DNA of 64,000 nt. Source: Xiphias gladius (Eukaryota; Chordata; Actinopteri; Istiophoriformes; Xiphiidae). The first letter of the stretch is position 1. Each line of letters starts with the position of its first letter. Below the pieces are notes generated by a model. The model did not search any database. It was not told where the DNA came from and saw only the letters and a list, made by a program, of their open reading frames with translations. Location of the stretch: positions 8,434,001-8,498,000 of the forward strand of contig NC_053416.1 in NCBI RefSeq assembly GCF_016859285.1, written 5' to 3'. The position numbers and the translations under genes are program-made. Shown here one piece after another: positions 45,651 to 57,500 of this stretch.

Positions 45651-45656
45651 TTTATT
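45651..45656 (-). promoter_or_regulatory. smyd4 poly(A) signal
   Basis: TTTATT on the plus strand reads AATAAA on the coding strand, about 46 bases past the smyd4 stop, which implies a very short 3' UTR. Confidence 0.6.
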
Positions 45657-45701
45657 CAGTTTCGATGAGTTTCGACTGTTCACTCTTGTGATTATTAAAG
45701 G

Positions 45702-48700
45702 CTACCCTCGCAGACAGTCCTCCATGGCTTGCAGTTCCTGTAATTCATGGCAGTGAGGGCCACAGTGAAGGCAGAGGAGTCGTCTGACCTTGGGGATGAC
45801 GGAGAGGGCCGGGCCTGTGGCGCCACTGGGAGAAGGAGAAGAGAAAGATACAGAGCTGTTATTTATATTGATAATATCAGTCAAAACAATAACACTGTGG
45901 AAGTTTTGAGATCGTAAAGTTGTAGACTCATGTATAGCTTTTCATCTCATAAAACTTAGCGACTCAATTTTAGGCAGCTACTTGGACAGCTGCACTGTGA
46001 CTACACATTTCACATCACACACTGAAACACAGCATGCCCTGAAAATCTTCCTCACTGTCTGTACAACGTACTCACCCATTGAAGTGCAGCTGAGCTAATT
46101 TGAAGAGTTGTCGACCCAGTTCAATACTGTCATCTCCGTACTGGGAGCCAATTGCTGCGGCGCTTCGCTCCAAATGGGAGGCTGCATTATTCCAGTCACC
46201 TACAAGAAAAGAAAGCAGTAAGAGGACTGTAAAATCTTAACTGCTCACAATTCCGATGATGACTAAAGCTAATGGTCATTTGACACCCCAGGGTGTCTGA
46301 GAATTCTTTTATTGGTTTCTTTGCTTTAGCCACTATATCTGAAATTTGACATGGTACTATTAAACATTTTAGCTGATTGTGACAGCACGGAGTGGCCAAT
46401 CATTCCCGTGCATGTTCATTAGCTGTTAGGACTACTCCTCTGTTTAAGTCTGATACTGTACTGTGGTTTTAGAAAAAGTGTCAGGGTGGTTATTTCTGAC
46501 CTGAAAATAAGCCCTCCACTGTTATGCTGCTGCCACAGGCACTAATGCTTGTATATGTGCTGAAAAGGCACATAAAGTTCATGGTGTTGCCTCAAATTTA
46601 AAAAAAAAACCATCACTTTCTTTTTTAGAAAGTGATGATATGCTCACTTATAAATGATATGCTCACTTTGATAGATATGCTCTATTAAACTTCTCTATCG
46701 TTTGATAGAGCATATTGAAATTAGTTGTCTCTAGCACTTGATTTAAGTATATTAAGGCAAAAGAAATCCCCAGGGTGCACTGTGGTTTTTAGAACCAGAC
46801 TATTTTGAGGGGCAACCTTCCATGCAGTTAGCATTAACATTCCCATCCATATGTCTGTTTATGGTAAAAGTGCATCTACACCAATCTGTTGAAACTTCCA
46901 TCAGTTGAAACTTCCATTAATGGTAAAGGTACTGCAATTTTTTTTTTTTTTTTAATAAAAGCTAAATATATTCCCAAGGAATACAATGTTTTCTTATTTT
47001 AGTAGTTATTTTTCAGTAATTCTAAAACTAATGTTATTCCCCCTTTGTATATTTGTTGAAATTATTATCGATATCATTTTATGATGTTTTTTTGATTATT
47101 TCCTGGTTTTTTTTGTTCATCTTCAAAAAAAGTTTCATGTTTATGCCATAAGTAAGATATTTTATTTCTTAAGTTTTACACATTGCTCTTGTCCATCAAA
47201 GAGATGTGGAAGTGAAAAATAGTTCTCATTGCACTATAAATGGAGCCCTTTAATCTATTCAGACTGATGGACATCCCAACTGTTTGGTAGGGATACATAT
47301 TTACCAGTAATGGACAAGTCAGCCCTTTGCTTGAGCTTGTTCGTAGGGACCATTAAAAGGGGTTAAACCATTTTTTAGGAAAATATATATAGATATCCTG
47401 CTGACAGACAAATAGAACAGAGCAAAAAACATAACCCCCAACTCTGACAGTGAAGGTAGGGGTGTATTAATCACACAGCTCACATGCATTATTTTTCTCA
47501 CCCATTGTAGCGTATGCTCTGGCCATGGCGTCAGCCAGCTCCCCCTGCAGAGGGTGGGTCTCCGCAAGGATTAGTCCGGACTGACACTGAGCCCTATTCA
47601 GTAGTCTCAGAGCCTCATCTGAGGGAAGGGAGAGCAGAAGGATAAATGGCGGATACTGTATCAGCATTTGAATTATGGTATTGTATCTTACCTGGCCTCT
47701 CTCTCTCCATGAGGTCCACAGCTTTCTCCAGGTCGACCCTGATCTCCTGCAGCCTGTGGCTCACTTCCGATGAAGATATACAATGACCACAGGATGAATG
47801 CGGGCATATAAATCCTGTCCCTTTGTCCACACTGCCTTTCTGAAAATCATAAGGAAATGTCAACAGTAGTAGGGTAAATTTTGTAAGAGTAAAAAACAAA
47901 ACAGAAAAAAACCCACAAAACATATATTAACACGTACTTTGAGAAATCCTTTGCACTTGCCACACAGGAGTCCAGAATCTTGTCGACTATGTCCGACACC
48001 TGACCGCTGCTGTCTGCCTTCTGCACCTTCCTTCTCCTCCTGGGTCAGGGTGCAGGCCCCACACTGACACAGGAAATAGTACTGTTCCTGCAGGAGACGC
48101 TGGCGTTCTCGGGTCACCATCCTAACGCTGTGAGGACCTGAAGGAGAGACGATAAGGGTTGGTAATAGCGGCATAACTTATACACAAATCAAGATGAACA
48201 AGATGATAAGAGGGTTACATACCCACACAGGAAATTGTAAACAATGATATGATCATTTCAGTAGAGTGTTGTTATACTGCACAATCCCTTGATATCAATA
48301 ATGTGATGATATTTTAGGCATAACTATTTGTTATTTGACAAAAGTACCTACACAACTTTTTGCAAAGAAACTTATATAACTTATATAAAAAATACTTAGA
48401 AACACTCTCTGTTCTCAGGTTCTGTATTGTCCTGCACTACTAATGTAAAATCTGTATGCACCCTGACAATGACAGTTTTCTTTTCCACCTATTATTTTCA
48501 ACTCTTAAGTGATTATGTTTCATTCAAATGTTCATACTCATTTTCTTACCATAGCAGTGCAGGATCTCTTGTCCTGCAGTGATACCTCTGGCTGCTCTGA
48601 CAGTTACAGTGACTCCACGGGCTGTGCTTCTATGCTCAGCCTCGCTCCCACTGAAGTCTGCAGACTGACATGAACCAGAGGGATCAACGTCAGTTCCAGT

Positions 48701-51700
48701 GCTGAACACCAGGCTGGTGTTGGGACAGCAGGAGTGATTCAGAAGACTAAGCGTTGGGAATATTGCCGTTGCAATGCGGATTTCCCTGCTGGACTGCACT
48801 GGTGAGTTTCCTGCTCCTGTCAGATGCAAAGACCAGAAAGTGAAGATCATTATGTGACTGAACAGCATTCATAGCTTAAGACGCAATTATTAAAAAGGCA
48901 CCCAATTCTTATATAGCGGATTGTACCACACTATAATAATGGATACAGTTACAGTGGAGCTGAATCAATTAATAAATTAATTGATCACCAGAAAACTAAT
49001 CAACACTAATTTAGATAAACGATTAAAAGTCCATCTTAAGCAAAAATGCCCGAAATTCACTGGTTCTAACTTCTCATATGTCAAGGTTTGTGGTTTTCAT
49101 AGTGTTTTGTGATAATAAACCTAATACATTTAGATTCTGGCCTCTTAGTCAAATGTTTACTACTTTTTTAGTTTAATATTTTGACATTTTATAGGCCAAA
49201 TGATTAATTGATTAATAAAGAAAATAAACGGCAGAGTAATTAAAAATAATTGTTCTTGCGGACCTAAAGTGCGTGAATATTCAAATAATTTTTTAACTTC
49301 ATTCTAACTCAATTTTAAAAAGACACGGTTGTATAACTAGAAAAGAAAGAAAAAAAAGATTTATGACTTTGCACAGTCATGCCACTACAAGTCTTCCTCT
49401 GAATATATTTGGCTGTGCTGTCATATGTGGACCCAAAAAAAACAAAACACTTTTACGCCTGTGGAACCATCTTTAAGTGTGTCATCCATCTCTTTTTCCA
49501 ACTGAATCACTGAAACTCTGCATTGATACAACATTCAAGATTAAAAGAGGGAACAAACTGCTTTCATGTTTCTCACTTTGAGACACAGTTACACTTGTTT
49601 ATTGCAACAGAAATAAATCTGAGGCAAGGTAAATAACCCTGTATGAAATCTGTATGAGAGTTACCTGTATCTTGCAACATGAGGATCGCCTGGGCGTTAC
49701 ACCTGAGCTGCAGGATGTGCCTCAGAACTGCACTTCCCAGCAGCCACAGCTCCGAGGTCCAAGCTGTGTGACCTCCCTCCTCGTCTGGTGATCGCCTGTT
49801 TGGCCCTGAGGGCCCACTGAGGTCCCAAGATGCAGGTGGAGGTCCCTCCTTGCTGAGCTTCAGGTAAAGTGTTGCTACAGTAACAGCACTCAGGAAACGC
49901 AAACCAGGGCTGTGGTGATTCAGGTGGTGCAGCAAGTGGAACACACTCAGGTAAGAGTCACCGTAGTACGAAGTAGAAGGATCGGGTCGACTTGTATGAC
50001 ATGGATAGGATTCACTTGACTCTCTGTTTAGACAACTTGGCTCAGACTTTGTGTGCTTGTCCGTGATTGGTTCCCTGGCCGTTTGGACGTTTTTTAACCC
50101 CGCCTTTAGTGTTACCCTCAGAGCGAGCTGTGACATCACACCCATCACCATCAGATCTGCTCCCAGTGGACACTCCCAGCGGTGATGTTCTTCCCAGGCG
50201 TCCCGCTGACAGCCAGTTGAACAGTATCGGCTGTAACTACATCCGTCACACGGCACAGGACACAGTGTTTCTGCCAAACACCTGTGGCATCGCCTGTGCT
50301 CCGTTCCAAACACTCCTCTCTCTGTGTCCAGCCTTACTCTCTTCCCTTCCACCTCCTCCATCCCTGGTATGAGGACACAGCTGTACGGCCTGTCATTAAG
50401 GATCATCTCCCCAGCTGCTATTTTCTCTGCGGCCACCAGGCGTCGACCTTTCTCCGGGCTGAAGCCCACGGTCGCTTGAGGACAAATCCCACATGTGAGA
50501 GGTCCAACAGATGGTGCATTTACTCTTTCTGGACCGTTAAGATTTTTTGAGGCAGGAATGTGACGATCCTCTTTTGCCTTTTGTCCTCCAGAGAGGTGTT
50601 TGAGACACTGTGCGCGACGGTCCTCTAGTTTGTGTAAAAGATGAGAAGGGTAGCCATTCTTCAGGGCTTTATCAATGTCATCAAGGCATTTCTGAGGAAA
50701 ACAGAAAAACTGAAGTGTCACTCACTACAAAATCCGAGTTTGTGAGCAAAACATAAAGCTGACTGACTTTTACTTACTTATGAAAGTCAACATTTTAGCT
50801 ATAAAATGTTTAAGGTTTAAGATTGAGTATTTAAACCTAAGCCAGGAGATACTGACCTGTGAAGATTGAGAAAGTAATAGCAAGCCATCTACTAAACAAA
50901 TGTTGTGAAGACTACCTACAACACATACAGATACGTTGGAACAACTTGTGACTGATGCAAAAAACCTAAAAAGAAACTTATTAAGTCAATCCAGTGCCAA
51001 AGCAAACCAATTTTCATTTGTTTCATAAACAATTTCATGGTTTTTTAAATTTGATGTATGCTTCTCTGCCATATTAATAAACTCACAAGCATTATAGAAA
51101 GGTTTGGGTAAAAAAAATGAGTAACAGCAGGAGAGAATGTTTTGTTGACTTGGTTAGTGTGGGTTGAGCTAAGGACAAGTAGTAGTCAACTTCTTGTTGT
51201 AGGTGCTTGGCAGATTGACGGACCCGAACCATAAAGGGTTTCCTACACTTTGGGTAACAAGGTACGCAAGATTGTTACAACACTGGACCCAGCTGGTGTT
51301 TGAAAACTCAAATGATGAGATGAGTGGTCACTGAGGCATAGAAGGAAGTGGCGGCAATCTGAGCTTCATCCCTGGGCTATAAAACCTCAAAAGGCCAGTG
51401 AATAACTGATTGTGCCGCAGGTTTCGGATCTCTTCTGTAGAGAATTTGTGCCCTGCACGAGCACCAACAACATGTCATAAAACACTCTGGAATGTGTTTG
51501 ACTTGCCCTATTGGAGTCGATAATTTGTGAAACAAGGTTGAGTCAATTAGCCAATCATGAGACTAACAGGCTTCAATTAAATGAGGCAGCTCTGGGTTCC
51601 AGAAGCACCCGGATATTTACAATGATCTCTCAATGATATTTCATTGGTTCCTAGAAAAAGATCATGCAGTGGAAATGGGCTAAATAACATGGATACAGGG

Positions 51701-53497
51701 GTCCTCAGGGTGAAACTTCTTCCTGACCACTTGTCTGCAGACAGATTGGGGTGAGACTTAAATGTCTGTCCTCTAATCATACTGTCAGATGGCAGTTTAT
51801 TAGGTGCACCTAGTTAAAACTAATGCAGTCTAATATAACAGCCCTACAATAAATCCTCCTTAATGAAGGTTATAATGTTCAGTTTTTATTAAAATTCTTT
51901 TAGAGAGGTGCTGATTCAACTGTATGATCATTTTGGAGGATTTAGTTTGTGATGCTGTTGAACTGTACTGAATTATACAGAGAGGTGTTTCTGTTATTTA
52001 GCCTACCCTCATTGGCTTAAATGCGGTGGACAAAATAAAAGAAACACCTGTCTGTATAACTTAGTACAATTCAACAGCACCGAAAACTGTAGCCCCCCAA
52101 AATGACCATAAAGTTGAATCAACACCTCTCTAAAACAGAAGCAGAACTGGTTTAAACAGGTTTTAATGATAATACAAGTACCACACTGCTTCATTATTTA
52201 ATTGCTGAAGATGGCACCATCTCACCTGGTAGTTGTGCAGATGGTAGAGCGCAGCAGAGCGGTTGGCATAACACAGAGACAGCTGCTCCGAACTTTGAGG
52301 AGCAAAACAGATGCCCTGTCAGGACAGGAAACAGAGAAGCTGAGTGTTAATGCACATTAATTAGGACTGGGAGGCATTTCATGTGTAAAAAATGCTCATA
52401 TTGAATCCCACATGCATCTTTAGACAACTGCTCTCAAAATATAAACATCTGATTTTCAACCTGTTTACAGAAATATTATTTTAAAATCTTTTTTTCGTAT
52501 TTTTTTAACATTATATAACGGTTGTAGATTAATTCAGTTTTCTTTGGTCAACAGTTATCTCAACTATTACACTACTATTATTACATTATATGTCATCAAC
52601 TGCAATGCCATCAACTAAAAACATTGACAGTTAAAATGGATAAAAATAACTGTAAACACTAATGTAACAAAATAAACAAATATGTCAGATGAACATAAGC
52701 AAAAGCTAAGTGGTATTTTGAATGGGTTGACGGACTTTTACATCTATCCAGCCTTTGACTTTGGTTGTTTGCAGTTTCTGTTTTGAGGCTGAGACTCCTA
52801 TTAAACCACAGAATATTGGTTTTAACTTCACCTGTGAATAATGCAGAGCAGCTGCAGTGTAGTCTCTGGTCTTGAAGCTAGAGTTTCCCCTCGCCCTGCA
52901 TTTGGCTGCTTGCTCTGTGTCCTTCTGTACTGAGTGTCTTGCAGAGATTGACTGCAGAGAATCCAGATCATCTTGGCTGGAAAACAAATTTATATCATTA
53001 AAAAAAAAAAAAAAAAACCACATAGGAAACACTTTGTAATCAACAACTAAACTAGTTCCTTGTTTAAAAACTTTGGGGTTGTGGTTTATTGACGCATTAT
53101 ATTGAATTAATCAGGGAATTTATTCACTTTTGACAACTGTATAATATGTGTATAACAAGTGAGCAATAGAAAAGTGGATCAAAGTGGTTCAGTCAACTAC
53201 AATGCAATGTCCCCTTTTTGTTCCCCTTCAAAACAGGAAGTTTTAAATAGATTTATGGCCCCAAGACCTTCAGTTAGATAACAAACTGAGGTCTGACACT
53301 GATCAGGTAGATGCTTTAAATCCACTAGTGCTTGACTACAGTAGTTAGCTAGCTACTCACGTTGTCAGAGTTAAGGCACACTTAAATACATCATCTATTT
53401 CAAGCAGGGATGTAAAATGCTCCTTTAACTCGGGGTCGAGTCCGGTCCATTTCTGTGCAACGTGGTCTTGCCACTGGACGCACGGAAGATCCATCAT
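45702..53497 (-). CDS. smyd4: SET and MYND domain-containing protein 4 (10 coding exons, complete)
   Basis: Coding exons, 5' to 3' of the gene: 53361-53497, 52832-52976, 52226-52315, 49665-50691, 48550-48816, 47938-48137, 47692-47839, 47502-47618, 46076-46199, 45702-45825. All have GT/AG borders and matching phases and give 792 residues (human about 804). The start MMDLP matches the human MDLP start. Order of parts: N-terminal TPR-like repeats (AKCRARGNSSFKTRDYTAAA, CYANRSAALYHL), then a split SET domain carrying the MYND zinc finger (CHRC...CDGC...YCSTGC...H...C, residues 259-298). The SET core follows: NHSCCPNTS from 493 and GQEILHCYG ending near 556. Then come a cysteine-rich post-SET (QCGACTL, LLCGKC) and C-terminal TPR-like helices ending LHCGPHCHELQELQAMEDCL. 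SMYD4 is a putative lysine methyltransferase linked to heart and muscle development; substrates are not firmly known. Compared with human as I recall it, a Ser/Gly/Asp-rich insert of roughly 25-30 residues follows NTSLVFS within SET. Confidence 0.95.
46611..46715. repeat. Hairpin-rich segment in smyd4 intron 8-9 side
   Basis: CATCACTTTC and GAAAGTGATG form a perfect 10-bp stem around a 7-base loop (46611-46637). ATATGCTCTAT (46675-46685) and ATAGAGCATAT (46705-46715) form a perfect 11-bp stem. ATATGCTCAC(T) is repeated directly between them. It lies in the intron between the exons at 47502-47618 and 46076-46199. No transposon was identified. Confidence 0.6.
48955..49262 (+). mobile_element. 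MITE of the AGGGCTGCAACTAACGATT family, copy 2 (smyd4 intron)
   Basis: AATCAATTAATAAATTAATT at the left, GTTTTGTGATAATAAACC in the middle, and TTTTGACATTTTATAGGCCA followed by AATGATTAATTGATTAATAA near the right. Same family as 44190-44460, old, wholly intronic. Confidence 0.65.
51783..52140 (+). mobile_element. Fold-back pair of interspersed repeats in smyd4 intron
   Basis: A plus-strand copy begins CAGATGGCAGTTTATTAGGT and continues ACAGCCCTACAATAAATCC. The stretch TTTTAGAGAGGTGCTGATTC to GAGAGGTGTTTCTGTTATTT (51897-52000) is repeated in inverse at 52032-52135, giving about 100-bp arms at roughly 85 percent identity. The sequence belongs to a common teleost repeat. Transcripts could fold here. 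Confidence 0.7.
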
Positions 53498-54550
53498 TGT
53501 AGTCCAGGAAACCTCGAGAGTATCGGAGGGCAGCTGTCGGTATATTTTGACGCCGTTTCAGGCCACTTTGAAGCAGTGACAACACGACCGTCAAGTTAGC
53601 TCGGACTTAAAAGGGGGTTTCCGACGATAACCTTCAAAATAAAACCCGCACCGTTCAAAGGAAATCAGTATCTCCGCACTTAAAGGAGTGCGAAAAAATG
53701 TCACTATTCGGCCAATAAAATCCATTAAAATGCATTGTCAGAAACAACGTTGATTCCTCGTGAAAAGGTGAAGTTTAAGGAGATACATGATTTTCACAGG
53801 ACAGTGACTAGTACTCCAAACGATGTGTATGAGTATCCTAATTGTTAATGAAAAATTCAGAATGATTTACCTTATGTTTTCAACCGTGATTACTTTTCAT
53901 ATTTTACATTAATAATCTGGTGTCTTTACATTGCTAATTGCAATTATTCTTAAGTCTAGAGTAATGTTATTTCTTACTGGATCATTTTGATATTTTGTAG
54001 TCATTGGTGTAGCACAAAAAATCTGGGCCCCGTATAAATGCTGCCTCAGTGGGCCCACTTCCCCTTTTAATACATCCACTATCCCACCCGTACAAATAAC
54101 TGAATCAATGTAAACTCATGCATCCGTGGTGGTTATTCGGTTTATCAGTGATGACATATTTATAACACGTTTAAGAACGTATGCGCAAGTTTGCATTGAA
54201 GCTTTTACTATGAGGTTTTACAACATCCGAAAATCTTATCCGAAAGTCTCAGCATTGGACGAAAGTGACATGTGCTTCTCCATGTTATACTAGCACTATT
54301 GCTCGTACTAGTGCCATGCCATCATGTTTGCCTTACAATATCCTGAATGAATGTGCTCTTTTATTTTGAAGGCATAAATGTGCCAAAGCCGTTGTAGTTC
54401 CCGTTACAATGACGCTGCTTTTGTAGCCGTTAAACAGTATCGTTTGGCTAGCTTCTCTCGCGATAATTTCCACACCTTTTACCCAGGGCTACGCATTAAA
54501 TAAAAAAAGCCCAAGTCTGCTGGCTTTGAAAACAACTTTGCCCGTGAGAC
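53498..54550. promoter_or_regulatory. Shared intergenic promoter region of smyd4 and rpa1
   Basis: About 1.05 kb between the two divergent start codons; both 5' UTRs and both promoters must lie here unless upstream exons exist. No TATA box is evident on either side. A GGGCCCCGTATA...GTGGGCCCACTTCCCC segment at about 54025-54065 looks like a fragment of an interspersed repeat. The human orthologues are also divergent neighbours as I recall, so co-regulation is plausible. Confidence 0.5.
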
Positions 54551-57500
54551 ATGAGTGTAACACTTACACAGGGGGCGATTGAGGTAAGTATGAATATTAA
54601 TATAACTGAATTACTTTTTTTCCCCCACTCTTGACTGGATGTCGCCGGGCTGATATTTAGAAATATAGCGGTAGTAGCCACAGCAAGCTAGCACTGTGTG
54701 AGCGAAAGAGATCTGAAGAGTCAGCTGCATCCACAGCTCAAATTGTTTAAACTTTGACAGTCCTTGAAAACGTGTCAAATAGGGAGTTTCTCTGCATATG
54801 TGGTGCTCAAGTAAATGCAGGTTAGCTTCATTCATTCAAATATTGTCACAGCACAATGCTATGAGTAAGTATTTAAAATAAAATCTTCACATTTTGGTCA
54901 CTCCTTCTTCAACAGTGGGGTTCCAGAGAATTGATGAATCATTTATCATTAAGCTCCAATAATGTTAAACTGTGATTTTGCATTTGCAGCATGGTAATGT
55001 GATGGGATAGAATGAGGCCAAGCATGGGGGCACTAATAAGTGAGAATGTTTTGATGTTTAGGCCCTGTTCAACGGCTCAGAGTTGAACAATCCCGTGCTG
55101 CAGCTGCTGGTAAGTAAATTTAAGGAGTCCTCCTGACCAACCTGTCCAGCTGTATTTTATTTCAGACTCAACCTCAACTATGCATGGATAGATCACAGAA
55201 TGTGTAACTTCATATCATGACATTACTAATGGGATATGGTTCATTTGAATTGAGAAACCCTTTATAGATAAAATTAAGTGGATGGGAGTTTCTGTTTTTG
55301 GCTCATCCGGTGAATTAAATTTGTGAAAAGTCTAGGTAGTTTACATTGATGCAACAAAGTATGTTAAAATCCAATATTGCTGTAAGGCAGGCTTCATCAT
55401 TAAGTTTAGTGGTCTAGTAGTAAGCGATAGCTACCTTAGTTATAAATGCTCTTTAGCTGTACTGTCACTATCAAATAAGTAAAGGCAAAATGACAAAAAA
55501 GAAAATGTAGTAGAAGTCTCAGAATTTAAAGATTTGTGTGTTCATATGGTGAAAGATGATTATATGTAAATTATTATTGTTAATATGACTTTGTTAATGT
55601 CCTGTGTACACAGGGCAGTTGACTGAATTATATTAATAAATCCTCGTGGAACTGTCAGCTGTCCAGTATCAAGCATGATGAGCCTGAGATCTTAAACAAT
55701 TGTTTCTTTGTTTTTTTGCTTCCAAAATCCTTCCTTTCCTCTATTTGTCAGAGCATGCGTCAGATCAGTAATGCCTCTGGCCCACCCAGGTTCCGGCTTA
55801 TGATGAGTGATGGTCAGCACTATTGGTCTTGTGAGTATTTTGCAGTAGCAGTAGAAAACTTTCTGGGGTCCAGCAAGGGTAATATCATCAATTAAAAAAG
55901 ACAGCAGTAGTGCTGAGGAAAATTTGCAGCTCATAAGATAACCAAGTGATAAATAAATGATAAACTATCTTGAGTCATTTTTTGTTTGAGACGTACATGA
56001 ATATATTTGGTTTGAATATCATTGTGTATGTAGCCTTCCTGCTGGCCACCCAGTTAAACACTCTGGCAGAGGAAAACCTCCTGGTACCAAACTGTGTGTG
56101 TACGCTGAAGAAGACCATCACCAACACATTGTCAGATGGCAGGTGTGTTTTTCTTCTTTGTTTCCTTTCTTCCTCTTCTTGCTGCATGTTATCCCCTTTG
56201 GCTTTATTTTTACTTCCTCTCACTTGTTGTGTCCCAGGCATGTGGTGATTGTGATGGGCATAGAGATATTGCAATCGGCTGAGGAAACTGGAGGGAAGAT
56301 TGGAAATCCCACGGCATATAATGCAGATGGTATGGTTCTTTAAAAATGTGTATGCATGAAGTTAGAAACACTAATAAAAAGCTTATGAAGGTTCCTCGTG
56401 CTCTTTATTCAATTTACAGATAAGACGTCATGTCCACAAAATTCAGGTTCAGGCACCTCTGTCTCAGCATCCCCTCCATCAGCTGCAGTACCTGGACCCT
56501 CCTATAAGAACAACAGCAGTGAGTGTCATAGCAAAGATTTTTTTAATATGATTTCATGCTTCCGTATATATGATTCTCTTGCCCTCTGAGTCATTACACA
56601 TATTTTGCTGGTCAGCGTTAACAGTCTCTGCATGTATTAGATTTAAATACGCCATGATAAAGATAAACCTGTCATTTTTATTGCTGATAGTTTCTTGCAT
56701 GGTACAAGTATCTTTGCTTGTTGCTGACTTCTCATGCACAGCAGCAGATATTAAAGTGAAATCTGATTAGTGTTTAAAAGTATCATATTTTGCAGTGAAT
56801 AGGTGATGAATCCTGAGCAGCAAGACTCCACTTGTCTTACGAAAATTTTCTACAGCCAAAATATTGGATGAATTTTACTTGTATCCCTCAAGCACACGCA
56901 TATTGATTACTGCACTTACATTCCAGATATACCAAGAATATACAACAGTAAAACCTTTGCTTTCCATGTACTCACTTTCCAAGTGAGCAGCATGAGGCTG
57001 ATGCAGATGAAATACAATTCATTTAGTTTTTAAAAATCAATGGTCCGTGTTTTTTAAACTTGTAGAACACATGGAGTATTGACAATGGTACAAAAAATAT
57101 ATGTGGATTCTTTTCCAAGCCACTGCATTCAAGGCAGAGATGTCTAAATAAATCAGTTTTAAACACAACAAAGCAATGCCCCCAGAGGCCCTCATGCTCT
57201 GTGTTTGTGGATATTACATGTCAAATAGATTAATACTACTTATTTACTGAACAGATTACAGTAATTAAATACCTCACTAATATAAACAAGTTCTTATTTC
57301 CTCATTTAGCTGTTAAATGCACTGATCATTAGGGTTTTACTCAGCCTAAATATAGTTTTGTTGACTAGAAGTCACAGATTTTATTCTTGATTCTGCAGTC
57401 ATGCAGAAGGAGCTCTTTAAATGTTGTGCTTGTACAGGACCAATCCATATTTCTGAATAATATGAAGTGAGGGATGAAAGTAGGGATCATTTTCAAGTAG

